Shown: positions 7,822-19,359, counted from the stretch's first letter. The stretch: DNA of 64,000 nt from Alphaproteobacteria bacterium (GCA_021776685.1 JAJFFJ010000040.1:115102-179101); one strand, 5' to 3'. The notes: generated by a model from the letters alone, not told the origin. Made by a program: numbers and translations.

Positions 7822-7861
7822 GCAAAAAATATGCCCGGAGGGCTGGAACGCCCCCCGGGCA
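7822..7861 (-). terminator. terminator after the TRAP binding-protein gene
   Basis: TGCCCGGAGGGC (7832-7843) and GCCCCCCGGGCA (7850-7861) form a long stem with a 6-base loop. On the minus strand the stem is followed by ATTTTTTGC (7822-7831). It would end or weaken transcription from the binding-protein gene into the SDR gene. Confidence 0.75.
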
Positions 7862-7904
7862 CAGAAATACTCGCCGGTCAAATCGCTTCAGCCGGAATTG
7901 GCGG

Positions 7905-8981
7905 CTATTTCTTGTCCCAGTTCCGTGCGCATTTCACGCCCTGGGCGCGCAACGCGTCCATATACAGCGTCAAGACTTTGCTGCCCGGCAGGCCCTTCTT
8001 CTCCATACGCGCCGCCCATTCCTTGGCGATGTTGGGCATGGCATTGGCCCATTTCACTCGCTCAGCCTGCGGAAATTCGCTGAAGGTGGCCTTCTTGAAC
8101 ATTTTCTTGCCGGTGTTCCAGCCCCAGCGCCCAGCGCCGATATGGCCTTTGTCGCCAATGGGACCCCAGGACTTGGCCGCGCCTCTGATGGCTTTCTGAA
8201 CGTCAGCCGGCAGCTTTTTCATGCTGTCCTTGTTCATGACAAGGGCGACCGCATACATGGCGCCGAAATTGACCCGTGTGACGTAGGGCGCCACTTCCGG
8301 ATATTTCATCGGCGGGATGGGCGAGCCCATGATGATGAAGCCCTGGTAGATGCCTGTCTTGGTGTCGTTGTAGTAGCGGAACATGTGCGCCTGCACCGAG
8401 GTCACGCCGATCCCACGCAGCCACTGCAGGGCGGAGCCTGCAGTGCCGATCTTCTTTCCCTTCATGTCGGCAAGGGATTTGACCGGGAAATTAGTCAGCA
8501 GCTGATAGCTGTCGACGCCCGAGCCGTTCAGCCGGATCAGATTGAACTTGCTGTATTGCCCGTCCATCTGCGGCACCTTGGCGTATACGGCATTGATCGC
8601 GTTGGTGACCTTGCTCAGATCATCCGTGCAGAACGGCGCCATGAAGGCGACAGCGTCGAGCGGCAGCTTGTCCGGATGGAAGATCGTCGGCACGTAGCCG
8701 ATATCCGCCACGCCGTCCTGTGTACCCAGGAAGACCTTGGTGGGTTTCAGGAGTGAGCCGGTATAAGCCTGACGCCAACGGATCTTGTGATTGCTGCCCA
8801 TGGCTTTGAGGCGCTTGTTCACCTCCGGGATAAAGTATTTGCCGAGCATCTTGAGCGATGCCAGCGCACGCGGCGCCTGGCCCGCGGCCACGGTCAGCTT
8901 GTAGGTCTTTGCTTGCGTGGCTGATGCCAGGCAAAACGCCATTGCTGCAGTCGCGGCGCCAGTCAAAAGAACTCTTCTCAT
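7905..8981 (-). CDS. TRAP transporter solute-binding protein (DctP family)
   Basis: A 358-residue periplasmic binding protein. The ATG at 8981 has GGAGGA 5 bases upstream and is followed by a signal peptide (MRRVLLTGAATAAMAFCLAS, cleavage near ATQA-KTYK). Seen: the DctP-type region DMKGKKIGTAGSALQ and VALVMNKDSMKKLPADVQ. These proteins capture organic acids for sodium-driven uptake by DctQM membrane subunits, which are not nearby, so partner subunits must be encoded elsewhere. It lies 53 bases after the extradiol-dioxygenase-like gene on the same strand, suggesting that it collects the pathway's substrate. Confidence 0.85.
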   Translation of the reverse strand: MRRVLLTGAATAAMAFCLASATQAKTYKLTVAAGQAPRALASLKMLGKYFIPEVNKRLKAMGSNHKIRWRQAYTGSLLKPTKVFLGTQDGVADIGYVPTIFHPDKLPLDAVAFMAPFCTDDLSKVTNAINAVYAKVPQMDGQYSKFNLIRLNGSGVDSYQLLTNFPVKSLADMKGKKIGTAGSALQWLRGIGVTSVQAHMFRYYNDTKTGIYQGFIIMGSPIPPMKYPEVAPYVTRVNFGAMYAVALVMNKDSMKKLPADVQKAIRGAAKSWGPIGDKGHIGAGRWGWNTGKKMFKKATFSEFPQAERVKWANAMPNIAKEWAARMEKKGLPGSKVLTLYMDALRAQGVKCARNWDKK

Positions 8982-9034
8982 GTATTCCTCCCTGGAATGC
9001 CGACTCGCTGGACGGCAGGTTAGATAGTTTCCCT

Positions 9035-9970
9035 TTAGTCGAAGAAAGTTTCCGTCACTGTGGGGCCCCATTGGGACAGATTTTCCGGCGTTGCCGGATA
9101 GTCCAGGGGCTGATGCTGCTGGTTGACCAGATCGCCATCGGCGTAATGCTCGAACATATGGCCCCACGGGTCGCGCCAATAGTCGAAGACCTGGCTGCCG
9201 AGCACGTGACGGCCCACGCCCCACTCCTGATTCCAGCCGCCCTTTTCCATCGCATGATTACCGATGAATACGGCGTCCGGATCTTGTGTCTCATAGGACG
9301 TGTGATGGATCTTGACGTCGTCCGGGGCGTTGATGATGAAGATCGAATGGTGATCGGAAAAGTCGTCGCCCCGGTCAACATGCATGAAGGTGCCAAGGGT
9401 CTGGTTCGCATCGTCCGGAATGTGGAGCCGGTCGGTTTTCATCATCCCGAGCGTGTCGTTGAGCCAGACCGCCATCGCGTCGGCATCGGCCACCTTGAAC
9501 ACGCAATGGCCCAGTCGAAGAATTTCACAGGGCACCAGATCGGGCCTCTGGAATGTTCCCTGCCGGTTTTTGGAGCGGGCATAGTTGATGGCCAAGGGCT
9601 CGCGGATCGACATCTCATCCGCTTCCTCAATGCCGTGAATGACCTGGAACTCGAAACCGTCCGGGGATTTTAGTCTGACGCGCTTGCCGCCGCCCGGCCC
9701 GTCGATATCCTCGACGCCGCTCGTCGCATCGCTGTGGCCTGCGATTGTGTCCAGATCCGCAGCCGAACCCGCAACCATCGCGACGGCTTTGAACCCCGGT
9801 TCGCCCTTGTGGGTGACGTTGAGATAGGGGTACTTGCCGCGGCCGCGCATATAGAGGCGGTCTTCCGTGCGCTCGACCTTGACCATGCCAAAGTCGGTCA
9901 AAAAGGCTTCCTGTTTATCCAGGTCCGGAACGCTGAATTCCGCAAATGCAATATCCTGAACCTTGATCAT
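9035..9970 (-). CDS. type I extradiol dioxygenase-like protein (two VOC domains)
   Basis: A 311-residue protein with two tandem vicinal-oxygen-chelate domains, the arrangement of catechol 2,3-dioxygenase/BphC enzymes that split catechols next to the hydroxyls. Iron ligands can be placed in the second half: His in RLGHCVFKV, His in DDFSDHHSIFI, and Glu in GHMFEHYADGD. The ATG at 9970 has GGAGGAG 5 bases upstream. It heads the leftward group with the binding-protein gene and is divergent from a FCD-type regulator. I infer ring cleavage of a carboxylated catechol-type intermediate, but the substrate is not readable from sequence. Confidence 0.8.
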   Translation of the reverse strand: MIKVQDIAFAEFSVPDLDKQEAFLTDFGMVKVERTEDRLYMRGRGKYPYLNVTHKGEPGFKAVAMVAGSAADLDTIAGHSDATSGVEDIDGPGGGKRVRLKSPDGFEFQVIHGIEEADEMSIREPLAINYARSKNRQGTFQRPDLVPCEILRLGHCVFKVADADAMAVWLNDTLGMMKTDRLHIPDDANQTLGTFMHVDRGDDFSDHHSIFIINAPDDVKIHHTSYETQDPDAVFIGNHAMEKGGWNQEWGVGRHVLGSQVFDYWRDPWGHMFEHYADGDLVNQQHQPLDYPATPENLSQWGPTVTETFFD

Positions 9971-10127
9971 GCTGCTCCTCCCGTTATTCAGCACCGTTGG
10001 TCAGGCGCCGAGCAGTCTTCAGCCATCATGGCGAAATCACTAGTGACGTTTCCCGCATGGAAGCGCTGCTGGCACAAATCATGCCACGCGGACGAAGAAA
10101 ATCTATAGCAGGATCGAAGCTCCGGCA

Positions 10128-10152
10128 AGATTTTCGAAATATTGGAAAATCT
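10128..10152. promoter_or_regulatory. candidate operator of the FCD-type regulator
   Basis: AGATTTTC (10128-10135) and GAAAATCT (10145-10152) form a perfect inverted repeat with a 9-base spacer. A third copy of the half-site, GAAAATCT, is at 10097-10104. All lie in the divergent region between the dioxygenase-like gene (start 9970) and the regulator gene (start 10227). Confidence 0.5.
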
Positions 10153-10226
10153 CGAAATCTGTGATACCTGCGGTCCAGTGCCGGATTGTGTGGATGTCGA
10201 TCCGGCCGGGGCAGGGGAGCGTGAAA

Positions 10227-10928
10227 ATGGCTGAAACAGCTTCGCCGGAACAGGCCCGGACCCTCAGTGCCGCGGTGCTGCGCGACCTGCGTGACGACAT
10301 CGTCAATTGCCGGCTGCGCCCCGGCGACAAGCTGCGATTTTCTGATCTGAAAGCGCGCTATGGCGTGGGGCTGAGCCCCTTGCGTGAGGCGCTGCAACAT
10401 CTGGCGGCGGAGGGGCTGGTGGACGCCCAGGACCAGCGCGGTTTCACGGTTGCTGCCATGTCGGTGGATGATCTGCAGGATCTGGTGCGCATGCGTCTGG
10501 AGATCGAATCGTTGACGCTGACGGATGCGCTGTCCTGTGGTGACGATGCATGGGAATCCGAAGTGGTGCGCAGCGCCCATCACCTGCGGCTGACTGGACC
10601 GGCGACGGAACAGGCGGGTCCGGACGCCGCCGCGGAATGGTGCCGCCGCCACAAGAATTTTCACATGACCCTTCTCAGCGGCTCCAGCTCACCGCGGCTG
10701 CGCAATCTGTGTGACGCGCTGTTCGACCAGTCCGAGCGCTATCGGCTCTGGCTGATTCTCCACGGCACTGTGGCCCGGGATGTGGAGGGTGAACACGACA
10801 CACTAATGGATGCTGCGCTCGCCCGCGACACGGCCCGCGCGACAGCCCTTTTGAAGCAGCATATCCAGCAGACCGCCGATGAAGTGGCCGATCTCACGGC
10901 AACACAGGCAGCCCTGGCTGCAGCTTGA
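10227..10928 (+). CDS. GntR family regulator, FadR/FCD type
   Basis: A 233-residue regulator. The ATG at 10227 has AGGGGAG about 8 bases upstream. The N-terminal winged helix is seen as ILRPGDKL-like CRLRPGDKLRFSDLKARYG and LSPLREALQHLAAEGLV; the C-terminal helical FCD domain carries the usual metal-ligand histidines (NFHMTLLSG, GEHDTLMDAALA, LLKQHIQQT). FCD regulators respond to organic acids. Being divergent from the dioxygenase/binding-protein group, it likely controls it through the inverted repeat at 10128-10152. Confidence 0.85.
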   Translation: MAETASPEQARTLSAAVLRDLRDDIVNCRLRPGDKLRFSDLKARYGVGLSPLREALQHLAAEGLVDAQDQRGFTVAAMSVDDLQDLVRMRLEIESLTLTDALSCGDDAWESEVVRSAHHLRLTGPATEQAGPDAAAEWCRRHKNFHMTLLSGSSSPRLRNLCDALFDQSERYRLWLILHGTVARDVEGEHDTLMDAALARDTARATALLKQHIQQTADEVADLTATQAALAAA

Positions 10929-10955
10929 GGAAAGTGGTGCTGTAAGGCGTCAGCC

Positions 10956-11381
10956 CTAAACGCGTTCCGCGATCGCCTCGACCATCACGCCATTGGCGTC
11001 TTTGGGATGCACCAGCCAGCGGGGCTGGGCGTCGGCGGAAACAGGCGCGCGCATCAACACGGTCATGCCACGGTCTTGCAGTTCTTTGCCGCTGCCGGCA
11101 ATGTCATCCACTTCGAGGCACAGGTGATAGAAACCCTCGCCGGCGGTCGCGAGGCGCTTGGAGAGAGCATTGGTCATATCCGCCTTGTCGAGCGGTTCCA
11201 TGATCTCGATGACCATCTCGTCCCAGGTGCCGCCGAGAGAGATGAAGACGCTCCGGATGCCCTCCACATCGATGACGAGATCCTTCACCACCTGGAAGCC
11301 GAAGGCGCCGCACCAGTGCTCGGTCGAGGCGTCGGCGTCGTGGACGAGGATGCCAAAGTGGCTGATTTTTCTGGGGGTCAT
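10956..11381 (-). CDS. VOC protein resembling methylmalonyl-CoA epimerase
   Basis: A 141-residue glyoxalase-fold protein. The pattern SHFGILVHDAD at the start, FYHLCLEVDDI in the middle and VHPKDANGVMVEAI at the end follows methylmalonyl-CoA epimerase, including the metal ligands His, His and Glu. Family epimerases interconvert the two methylmalonyl-CoA isomers. A carboxyltransferase of the propionyl-CoA type lies 10 kb away, which is compatible but not proof. An alternative is a ring-cleavage or lactoylglutathione-lyase-like enzyme of the catabolic island. It is a single gene, converging with the regulator. Confidence 0.7.
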   Translation of the reverse strand: MTPRKISHFGILVHDADASTEHWCGAFGFQVVKDLVIDVEGIRSVFISLGGTWDEMVIEIMEPLDKADMTNALSKRLATAGEGFYHLCLEVDDIAGSGKELQDRGMTVLMRAPVSADAQPRWLVHPKDANGVMVEAIAERV

Positions 11382-11427
11382 CAGGGTGGCTCCGTCGCAG
11401 TGATTGCCTGCGACAGAGCCTAGCCCC

Positions 11428-14097
<2,670 letters not shown>

Positions 14098-14171
14098 CGT
14101 AACCTTCCCTTCTTCGTCCCCCGATTACGGCGGGACAGGAGTGGTGGACCCGAACATGGCGTCCATACCAG

Positions 14172-14199
14172 ATATTGGGGTTTTGGCGGTGGATTCAAG
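14172..14199 (-). promoter_or_regulatory. RpoH (sigma-32) promoter of clpB
   Basis: On the minus strand CTTGAA (14194-14199) is followed after 13 bases by CCCCAATAT (14172-14180), matching the known heat-shock consensus CTTGAA-N11-16-CCCCATNT. It lies about 75-100 bases upstream of the clpB start codon. Confidence 0.75.
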
Positions 14200-14274
14200 A
14201 CTCTGGGCGTGGCCATCAGAACGTCGCAAACTGTGGCGCAAACTGGGTAAACATCATCTGGAATTCCCGCATCC

Positions 14275-15030
14275 ATGGCCGCAACGATCAATCAAATCTG
14301 GTGCTTTCCTGTGAAAAGCCTTGCGGGTCAGTCTCTGACGCGCGTGGACCTCACGTCCGCGGGCCTGCCCGGGGACCGTCAATTCGCCCTGGCCCATGGG
14401 GCAGGCGATTTCGACCCGCAGACCCCGGCATGGCGGCCCAAGGGGAACTTCGTCAATCTCGTGCGAACCGCCGAACTGGCGCGGCTCACGCCCGCCTACG
14501 CGCCGGACAGCGGCAGATTGACAATTGCCCAGGGCGATCAGGTGATTGCTTCCGGGCGTCCGGTGGAAGCCAGCGAACGTGCGGAGATGGAAGCATCGCT
14601 AACTGCATTTCTAGGAGACGCCGCACGGGGGCAGGTACGGCTTGCTTGGGGAGAAGGCGTGGCCTTCACCGACGTGCCGGCGCCCCTGCTCTCTATCATC
14701 AACCTTGAAAGCGTGCGCGATCTGGCATCCCGGGCAGGCTTATCGCTAGATGCCCGGCGGTTTCGCGGCAACCTTGTGATTGACGGACTCAGGCCCTGGG
14801 GCGAGTTCGACTGGCCGGGGCGGCAGGTGCGGGTTGGCGGCGCGGTGGTCAAGATTGTCGAGCCGATTACCCGCTGCGCCGCGACCCACGTGAATCCGGA
14901 AACAGCTGTGCGGGACGCCGATGTGGTCGGGGCCCTGGAGCGCGCCATGGGACACGTGGATATGGGCGTTTACGCGGAGATCGTTTCGCCGGGCGAGATT
15001 GCGACCGGCGACCCTGTCGTCCTGATCTAG
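14275..15030 (+). CDS. MOSC domain-containing protein
   Basis: A 251-residue protein with an N-terminal beta-barrel segment (IWCFPVKSLAGQSLTRVDL) and a MOSC domain whose conserved cysteine is in EPITRCAATHVNPET. MOSC proteins bind molybdenum cofactor through that Cys and reduce N-hydroxylated compounds or transfer sulfur. Divergent from clpB; its end overlaps by 4 bases the end of the DUF4167 gene on the opposite strand. Confidence 0.85.
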   Translation: MAATINQIWCFPVKSLAGQSLTRVDLTSAGLPGDRQFALAHGAGDFDPQTPAWRPKGNFVNLVRTAELARLTPAYAPDSGRLTIAQGDQVIASGRPVEASERAEMEASLTAFLGDAARGQVRLAWGEGVAFTDVPAPLLSIINLESVRDLASRAGLSLDARRFRGNLVIDGLRPWGEFDWPGRQVRVGGAVVKIVEPITRCAATHVNPETAVRDADVVGALERAMGHVDMGVYAEIVSPGEIATGDPVVLI

Positions 15031-15788
15031 GCGCTGGCGGCGCGGGGTCGGCGTCTTGGGCGTCGGCGGACCGGGCGATCGTCGCCACCGTTGTCATCAC
15101 CGCTGGCATTGGTGTCGCGGCCAGAGTCGCTGCTCGAGTCGTTGGTGTTGTCGCCGTCCCCATCACCGTCGTCATCCGCCGATTTGGCTGTCAGGTCCTC
15201 GGTCCCTGATTCTTCGGAGTCAGACTCATCAGAACCCGCATCCGATGTTGCGGTCAAATCCTCTACGGGCTCCGGCTCTGGCGATGCGCCACTGTCTGGC
15301 GCCGTGTCCATATCGGTATTGTCGCCGTCTTCGCCATTGGACTGCGCGTCCTGGTTGCGGCCCCGCCGGTTGCGGGCGACCCGGCGTCCATTTACAGCTT
15401 CGCCCCTCTGGGCCCTGTTGCCCTCGGCTTCTTGCCGCTGGTCCTGATCTCGATCCTGGCTCCGGTCCTGGTCCCGATCCTGATCGCGGTCCTGGTCCTG
15501 ATCTCGATCCTGGTCCCGGTCCTGGGACTGTTCCTGCGGTGGCAGGCTGGCCGCATAGAGGCGGTAATAGTGGTCCGCATGCTGCAGGAAGTTTTCCGCC
15601 ATGATGCGGTCGCCGGAAGAAAAGGCATCCCGGCCCAACCCCTGGTACTTCTCGTGCAACTGCTGCGCCGTTCCACGCACGCGCCCCTGAGGGCCGTTGC
15701 TGTCGAAGGTGCTGTTGCGTTGGTTGCCACCGCTCTTGCGGTTGCTACTGCGACCCCGACCACGTCGGGAATTATTCTGTTGTCTCAT
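15027..15788 (-). CDS. DUF4167 domain protein with Asp/Arg/Gln repeats
   Basis: A 253-residue protein. The first 75 residues, with a basic NSRRGRGRSSNRK start and RGTAQQLHEKYQGLGRDA, then MAENFLQHADHYYRLY, are the alphaproteobacterial DUF4167 domain (possibly RNA-binding, function unproven). It is followed by a degenerate repeat of DRDQ/DQDR units and then a long acidic, Ser/Asp-rich disordered tail. It ends with the basic RRRPRRRPRAASA. It closes the hisS-prfA-prmC gene series, its usual genomic place. A 293-base gap separates it from prmC. Confidence 0.85.
   Translation of the reverse strand: MRQQNNSRRGRGRSSNRKSGGNQRNSTFDSNGPQGRVRGTAQQLHEKYQGLGRDAFSSGDRIMAENFLQHADHYYRLYAASLPPQEQSQDRDQDRDQDQDRDQDRDQDRSQDRDQDQRQEAEGNRAQRGEAVNGRRVARNRRGRNQDAQSNGEDGDNTDMDTAPDSGASPEPEPVEDLTATSDAGSDESDSEESGTEDLTAKSADDDGDGDGDNTNDSSSDSGRDTNASGDDNGGDDRPVRRRPRRRPRAASA
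15436..15535 (-). repeat. degenerate 6/12-bp coding repeat in the DUF4167 gene
   Basis: Units built on GATCGAGATCAG and GACCGGGACCAG are repeated across about 100 bp and encode alternating Asp-Arg and Asp-Gln pairs. The length is divisible by three per unit, so gains or losses keep frame. Confidence 0.8.
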
Positions 15789-16081
15789 GCGTCCCCTGTT
15801 TCAGCATGCCGCTTCAGGTGGATGTAGCAAAAGTCCTCTCACGCCTTGCATCAGCGCAGGCGTGGCTGCCAGCCATATTCATCGATCTGCTGTCAGACAG
15901 CGTCCAAATCGTTCCGTAGCTGACGGATCGCAACGTTGCAAAATTCCGGAAAACCGGGCTGACGGTCACGTACCGTCGGTTCTGCAATCGCGAGGACCCT
16001 GTGGTCTTAGCAAAAAGGTATGAACGTTTCTATAGCTAATCCACCAGGCCGAAACTGGCTGTACACAGCCAATTTGACTTC

Positions 16082-16957
16082 CTACCCCGGCCGGCACACC
16101 AGACAGCGGTCCCGCCCGGCCAGATCGGCGACCGGCGGGTCGACAAGCAGGTCGGCCTTATTCATCAAGGAGGCAACCGCCGCCGCCTGACCTGCGCCGA
16201 TCTCGAGCACTGCACTACCGTTTAGTGACAGGCGGGGCGCCAGGAGCGGTGCGATGGCACGATAGGCATCGAGCCCATCGGCGCCTCCATCCAGCGCGCC
16301 ACGCGGATCGTGCCGCGCGACCTCAGGCGCGAGAGTGTCGATCTCGGCCCCCGGAATGTAGGGTGGATTGCTCACAATCAGGTCGAACCGCCCGTCCAGG
16401 CCAGCCGTCCAGTCCGCGACTCGAAACGCGGAACGGTCCTGCAGACCCAACGCCGCGGCGTTGCTCGATGCCGTTTCAATTGCTCCGGCGTCGATGTCAA
16501 CGCCGACCCCTGTAGCGCCTGGCAACTCTGACAGAAGCGCAAGCAGCAGGCATCCCGTGCCGGCGCCCAGGTCGAGCAGGCGCCAGGGTTGGTCCCGGTC
16601 AGCCAGCAATCCAAGCGCGGTTTCTACCAGCGTCTCGCTGTCCGGTCTGGGGTCAAGGGTGGCGGGCGAGAGGCTGAAGTCGAGGCTCCAGAATTCCCGG
16701 CGGCCGAGTATGCGGGAGACTGGCATGCGCGCCGTGGTGCGCTGCTGTGCCATGTGATCCAGCGTTGAGAGTGCCGCGCCATCGAGCTGGGCATCCGGAT
16801 GGAGACGCAGATTATCCGGTGCTACGCCCAGTGCCGCCGCCGTTATCAGGCGGGCGTCCAGTGGCGCATTGTCGATGCCGGCATTGGCAAAAATCTGCGT
16901 CAGGCGGGCGATGGCACTGCCGGCGGATTCGGGTTTGGAGTCGCTGACCGTTGCCAC
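16082..16957 (-). CDS. prmC: peptide chain release factor N5-glutamine methyltransferase
   Basis: A 291-residue S-adenosylmethionine-dependent methyltransferase that methylates the Gln of the GGQ motif of release factors. Seen: the SAM motif LDLGAGTGCLLLALL and the substrate-binding VSNPPYIPGAE, diagnostic of the family. The GTG start lies 4 bases after the prfA stop, so the enzyme is made together with its substrate. Confidence 0.95.
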   Translation of the reverse strand: MATVSDSKPESAGSAIARLTQIFANAGIDNAPLDARLITAAALGVAPDNLRLHPDAQLDGAALSTLDHMAQQRTTARMPVSRILGRREFWSLDFSLSPATLDPRPDSETLVETALGLLADRDQPWRLLDLGAGTGCLLLALLSELPGATGVGVDIDAGAIETASSNAAALGLQDRSAFRVADWTAGLDGRFDLIVSNPPYIPGAEIDTLAPEVARHDPRGALDGGADGLDAYRAIAPLLAPRLSLNGSAVLEIGAGQAAAVASLMNKADLLVDPPVADLAGRDRCLVCRPG

Positions 16958-16961
16958 GACA

Positions 16962-18035
16962 CTATCCCAGGTCAGCCAGCTGCTCTGCGTGATGGTGGGT
17001 GGTCAGCGCGTCGATGACCTCGTCCAGATCGCCTTCCATCACCCTGTCCAGCTTGTAGAGGGTCAGGTTGATGCGGTGATCGGTCAGGCGGCCCTGGGGA
17101 AAATTGTAGGTGCGAATGCGCTCAGACCGGTCGCCGGAGCCGACCTGGCTGCGCCTGTCGGCGGCCCGTTCGGAATCGACCCGTTCCCGCTCCGCTTCAT
17201 AAATGCGGGAGCGCAGGATCTTCATCGCCTTGGCCTTGTTCTTGTGCTGGGATTTCTCATCCTGGATTGCGACCACCACACCGGTGGGAAGGTGGGTGAT
17301 GCGCACAGCACTGTCCGTTGTGTTGACCGACTGCCCGCCTGGGCCGCTGGACCGGTAGACGTCAATCCGCAGGTCGGACTCGACGATGTCCACATCCACT
17401 TCTTCCGCCTCCGGCAGTACCGCCACCGTTGCGGCCGAGGTGTGGATTCGGCCACCTGATTCTGTTTCAGGCACGCGCTGGACGCGGTGGACACCGGATT
17501 CGTATTTGAGGCGCGAGAAGACGTTGCGTCCGATGATTGTCGCAGTGGCTTCCTTGTAGCCGCCGATGCCGGTCTCATTGACCAGCATCGTTTCGAACTT
17601 CCAGCCATGTTCCTCAGCGAAGCGCTGGTACATGCGAAACAGTTCGGCAGCGAACAGCGCGGCCTCGTCGCCACCCGTGCCGGCACGTACTTCAAGAATA
17701 GCGTTCTTGGCGTCCGCCTTGTCCCGGGGCAACAGCAAGATCTGCAGCTTTTTCTCAAGCTCTGGAACCTTCTCCTTGAGCTCGGAGAATTCGGCCTCGG
17801 CCATCTCGCGCATTTCGCCATCGGTATCCGGGTCGGCGATCAGTTCGGCCAGATCGCCCGACTCGTTCTCGGCCTCACGCAGTTCGCGAATCGCGATGAC
17901 CACGGGCTCCATGTCCGAATATTCCTTGGACAGCTCGGCGAATTTTGCCGGGTCTTCGCCACCGCCGGCGGCCAACTGGCTCTCCAGCTCCGCGTGATGC
18001 TCCAACACCCGATCAAGGCTTTCTTGAAAACTCAT
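16962..18035 (-). CDS. prfA: peptide chain release factor 1
   Basis: A 357-residue class-I release factor reading UAA and UAG. The GGQ motif is seen in [14 protein letters not shown], and the stop-codon recognition region is present upstream of it. The ATG at 18035 gives the standard N-terminus ([17 protein letters not shown]); an upstream in-frame start at 18071 would add 12 atypical residues. It is followed at 4 bases by prmC and preceded by hisS on the same strand. Confidence 0.96.
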   Translation of the reverse strand: MSFQESLDRVLEHHAELESQLAAGGGEDPAKFAELSKEYSDMEPVVIAIRELREAENESGDLAELIADPDTDGEMREMAEAEFSELKEKVPELEKKLQILLLPRDKADAKNAILEVRAGTGGDEAALFAAELFRMYQRFAEEHGWKFETMLVNETGIGGYKEATATIIGRNVFSRLKYESGVHRVQRVPETESGGRIHTSAATVAVLPEAEEVDVDIVESDLRIDVYRSSGPGGQSVNTTDSAVRITHLPTGVVVAIQDEKSQHKNKAKAMKILRSRIYEAERERVDSERAADRRSQVGSGDRSERIRTYNFPQGRLTDHRINLTLYKLDRVMEGDLDEVIDALTTHHHAEQLADLG

Positions 18036-18114
18036 GGACGTGATGTAGGGCCAAAGGGGTGGCATTGCCAAGCCTGCCTCATTGAACGGTCTATCGCGTT
18101 ACCCATTGGCGGGC

Positions 18115-19359
18115 TCACCGATAGGCCGCCAGGGCATCGACCAACGTGTCCAGATCCAGATCGGATTGCTCGCCACTATCGAAATCCCGGAGGGTGGCTT
18201 TGCCGGCCGCCAACTCGTCTTCGCCGATCAAGAGAGCGGCGCGGGCGTTCTGCTGGTCTGCGCGGCGCATGCGCTTTTTCAGGTTGCCGCTGTAGCCGAG
18301 TTCAACCGTGTAGCCCGCACGGCGGAGATCCTCTGCCAGCATCAGCGCGCGCGCCTGTGCCGCCTCGCCAATCGGAACAATCGCCACCGGCCGGGGCGCT
18401 GGCGCATGCGGGTTCGACAGCATGGTCAGCCGTTCGATGCCGCCGGCCCAGCCGATGCCCGGTGTCGGCGGTCCGCCCATCTGGGCAATCAGGCCGTCAT
18501 AGCGGCCGCCTGCGATGACCGCTCCCTGGGCGCCCAGCGCCTCGGTCGTAAACTCGAAGGCCGTATGGCAATAATAGTCGAGGCCGCGGACCAGCCGTGG
18601 GTTCAGGTCATAGTCCACGCCAATCGCGCTCAGGCCGGCGCACACCTCCGCGAAATAGTCCCGGGCTGCGTCGGTCAGGTGGTCGGAAAAGAGCGGCGCG
18701 CCGGCGACGACTTCCCGGTCGCCGGGGTTCTTGGAATCGAGAATGCGCAGAGGATTGCGATCCAGGCGCTCGCAGCTGTCTTCAGACAACTTGTCCAGAT
18801 GCTGAGTGAAATAATCAACGAGGACAGCCCGGTATCCGTCGCGGCTCTCTGTATCGCCGAGGGTGTTGAGTTCCAGTTTGGTCAGGTGCCGGATGCCGAG
18901 CGCATCCAGGATTGCGGCGCCTGCGGCGATGACTTCGATATCGCCAAGTGGCTCCGCCACTCCCAGCAGCTCAATACCGATCTGGTGGAACTGGCGTTGG
19001 CGGCCCTTCTGCGGCCGCTCGTGCCGGAACATTGGGCCGGCATAGAAATATTTCAGCGGCAGGTTCTGCTGGAGGCCATTGGAGATGAAGGCCCGGGCAA
19101 CACCCGCGGTATTCTCGGGGCGCAGGGTGATGCGGTCACCGCCCTTGGTCTCGAAGGTATACATCTCTTTGGTGACGATATCGGACGTGTCGCCGAGCGT
19201 GCGGGCAAACACCTCGGTCGCCTCGAAGATCGGGGTCGCCGCCTCCTGATAGCCATAGCGCCCGGCGGTTGCCCGCGCGGTCTCCACCACATGGCGGTGC
19301 TGACGCATGGCGTCCGGCAACAGGTCGTGAGTGCCGCGGATGGGCTGAAGTTTTGACAT
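18115..19359 (-). CDS. hisS: histidine--tRNA ligase
   Basis: A 414-residue class II aminoacyl-tRNA synthetase. Seen: motif 1 region RGTHDLLPDAM, motif 2 FRHERPQKGRQRQFHQ, histidine-specific loops LVRGLDYYCHTAFEF and AGGRYDGLI, and a C-terminal anticodon-binding domain. Length is normal. It lies between ispG and prfA, all leftward; gaps of about 80-130 bases leave room for separate promoters. Confidence 0.97.
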   Translation of the reverse strand: MSKLQPIRGTHDLLPDAMRQHRHVVETARATAGRYGYQEAATPIFEATEVFARTLGDTSDIVTKEMYTFETKGGDRITLRPENTAGVARAFISNGLQQNLPLKYFYAGPMFRHERPQKGRQRQFHQIGIELLGVAEPLGDIEVIAAGAAILDALGIRHLTKLELNTLGDTESRDGYRAVLVDYFTQHLDKLSEDSCERLDRNPLRILDSKNPGDREVVAGAPLFSDHLTDAARDYFAEVCAGLSAIGVDYDLNPRLVRGLDYYCHTAFEFTTEALGAQGAVIAGGRYDGLIAQMGGPPTPGIGWAGGIERLTMLSNPHAPAPRPVAIVPIGEAAQARALMLAEDLRRAGYTVELGYSGNLKKRMRRADQQNARAALLIGEDELAAGKATLRDFDSGEQSDLDLDTLVDALAAYR

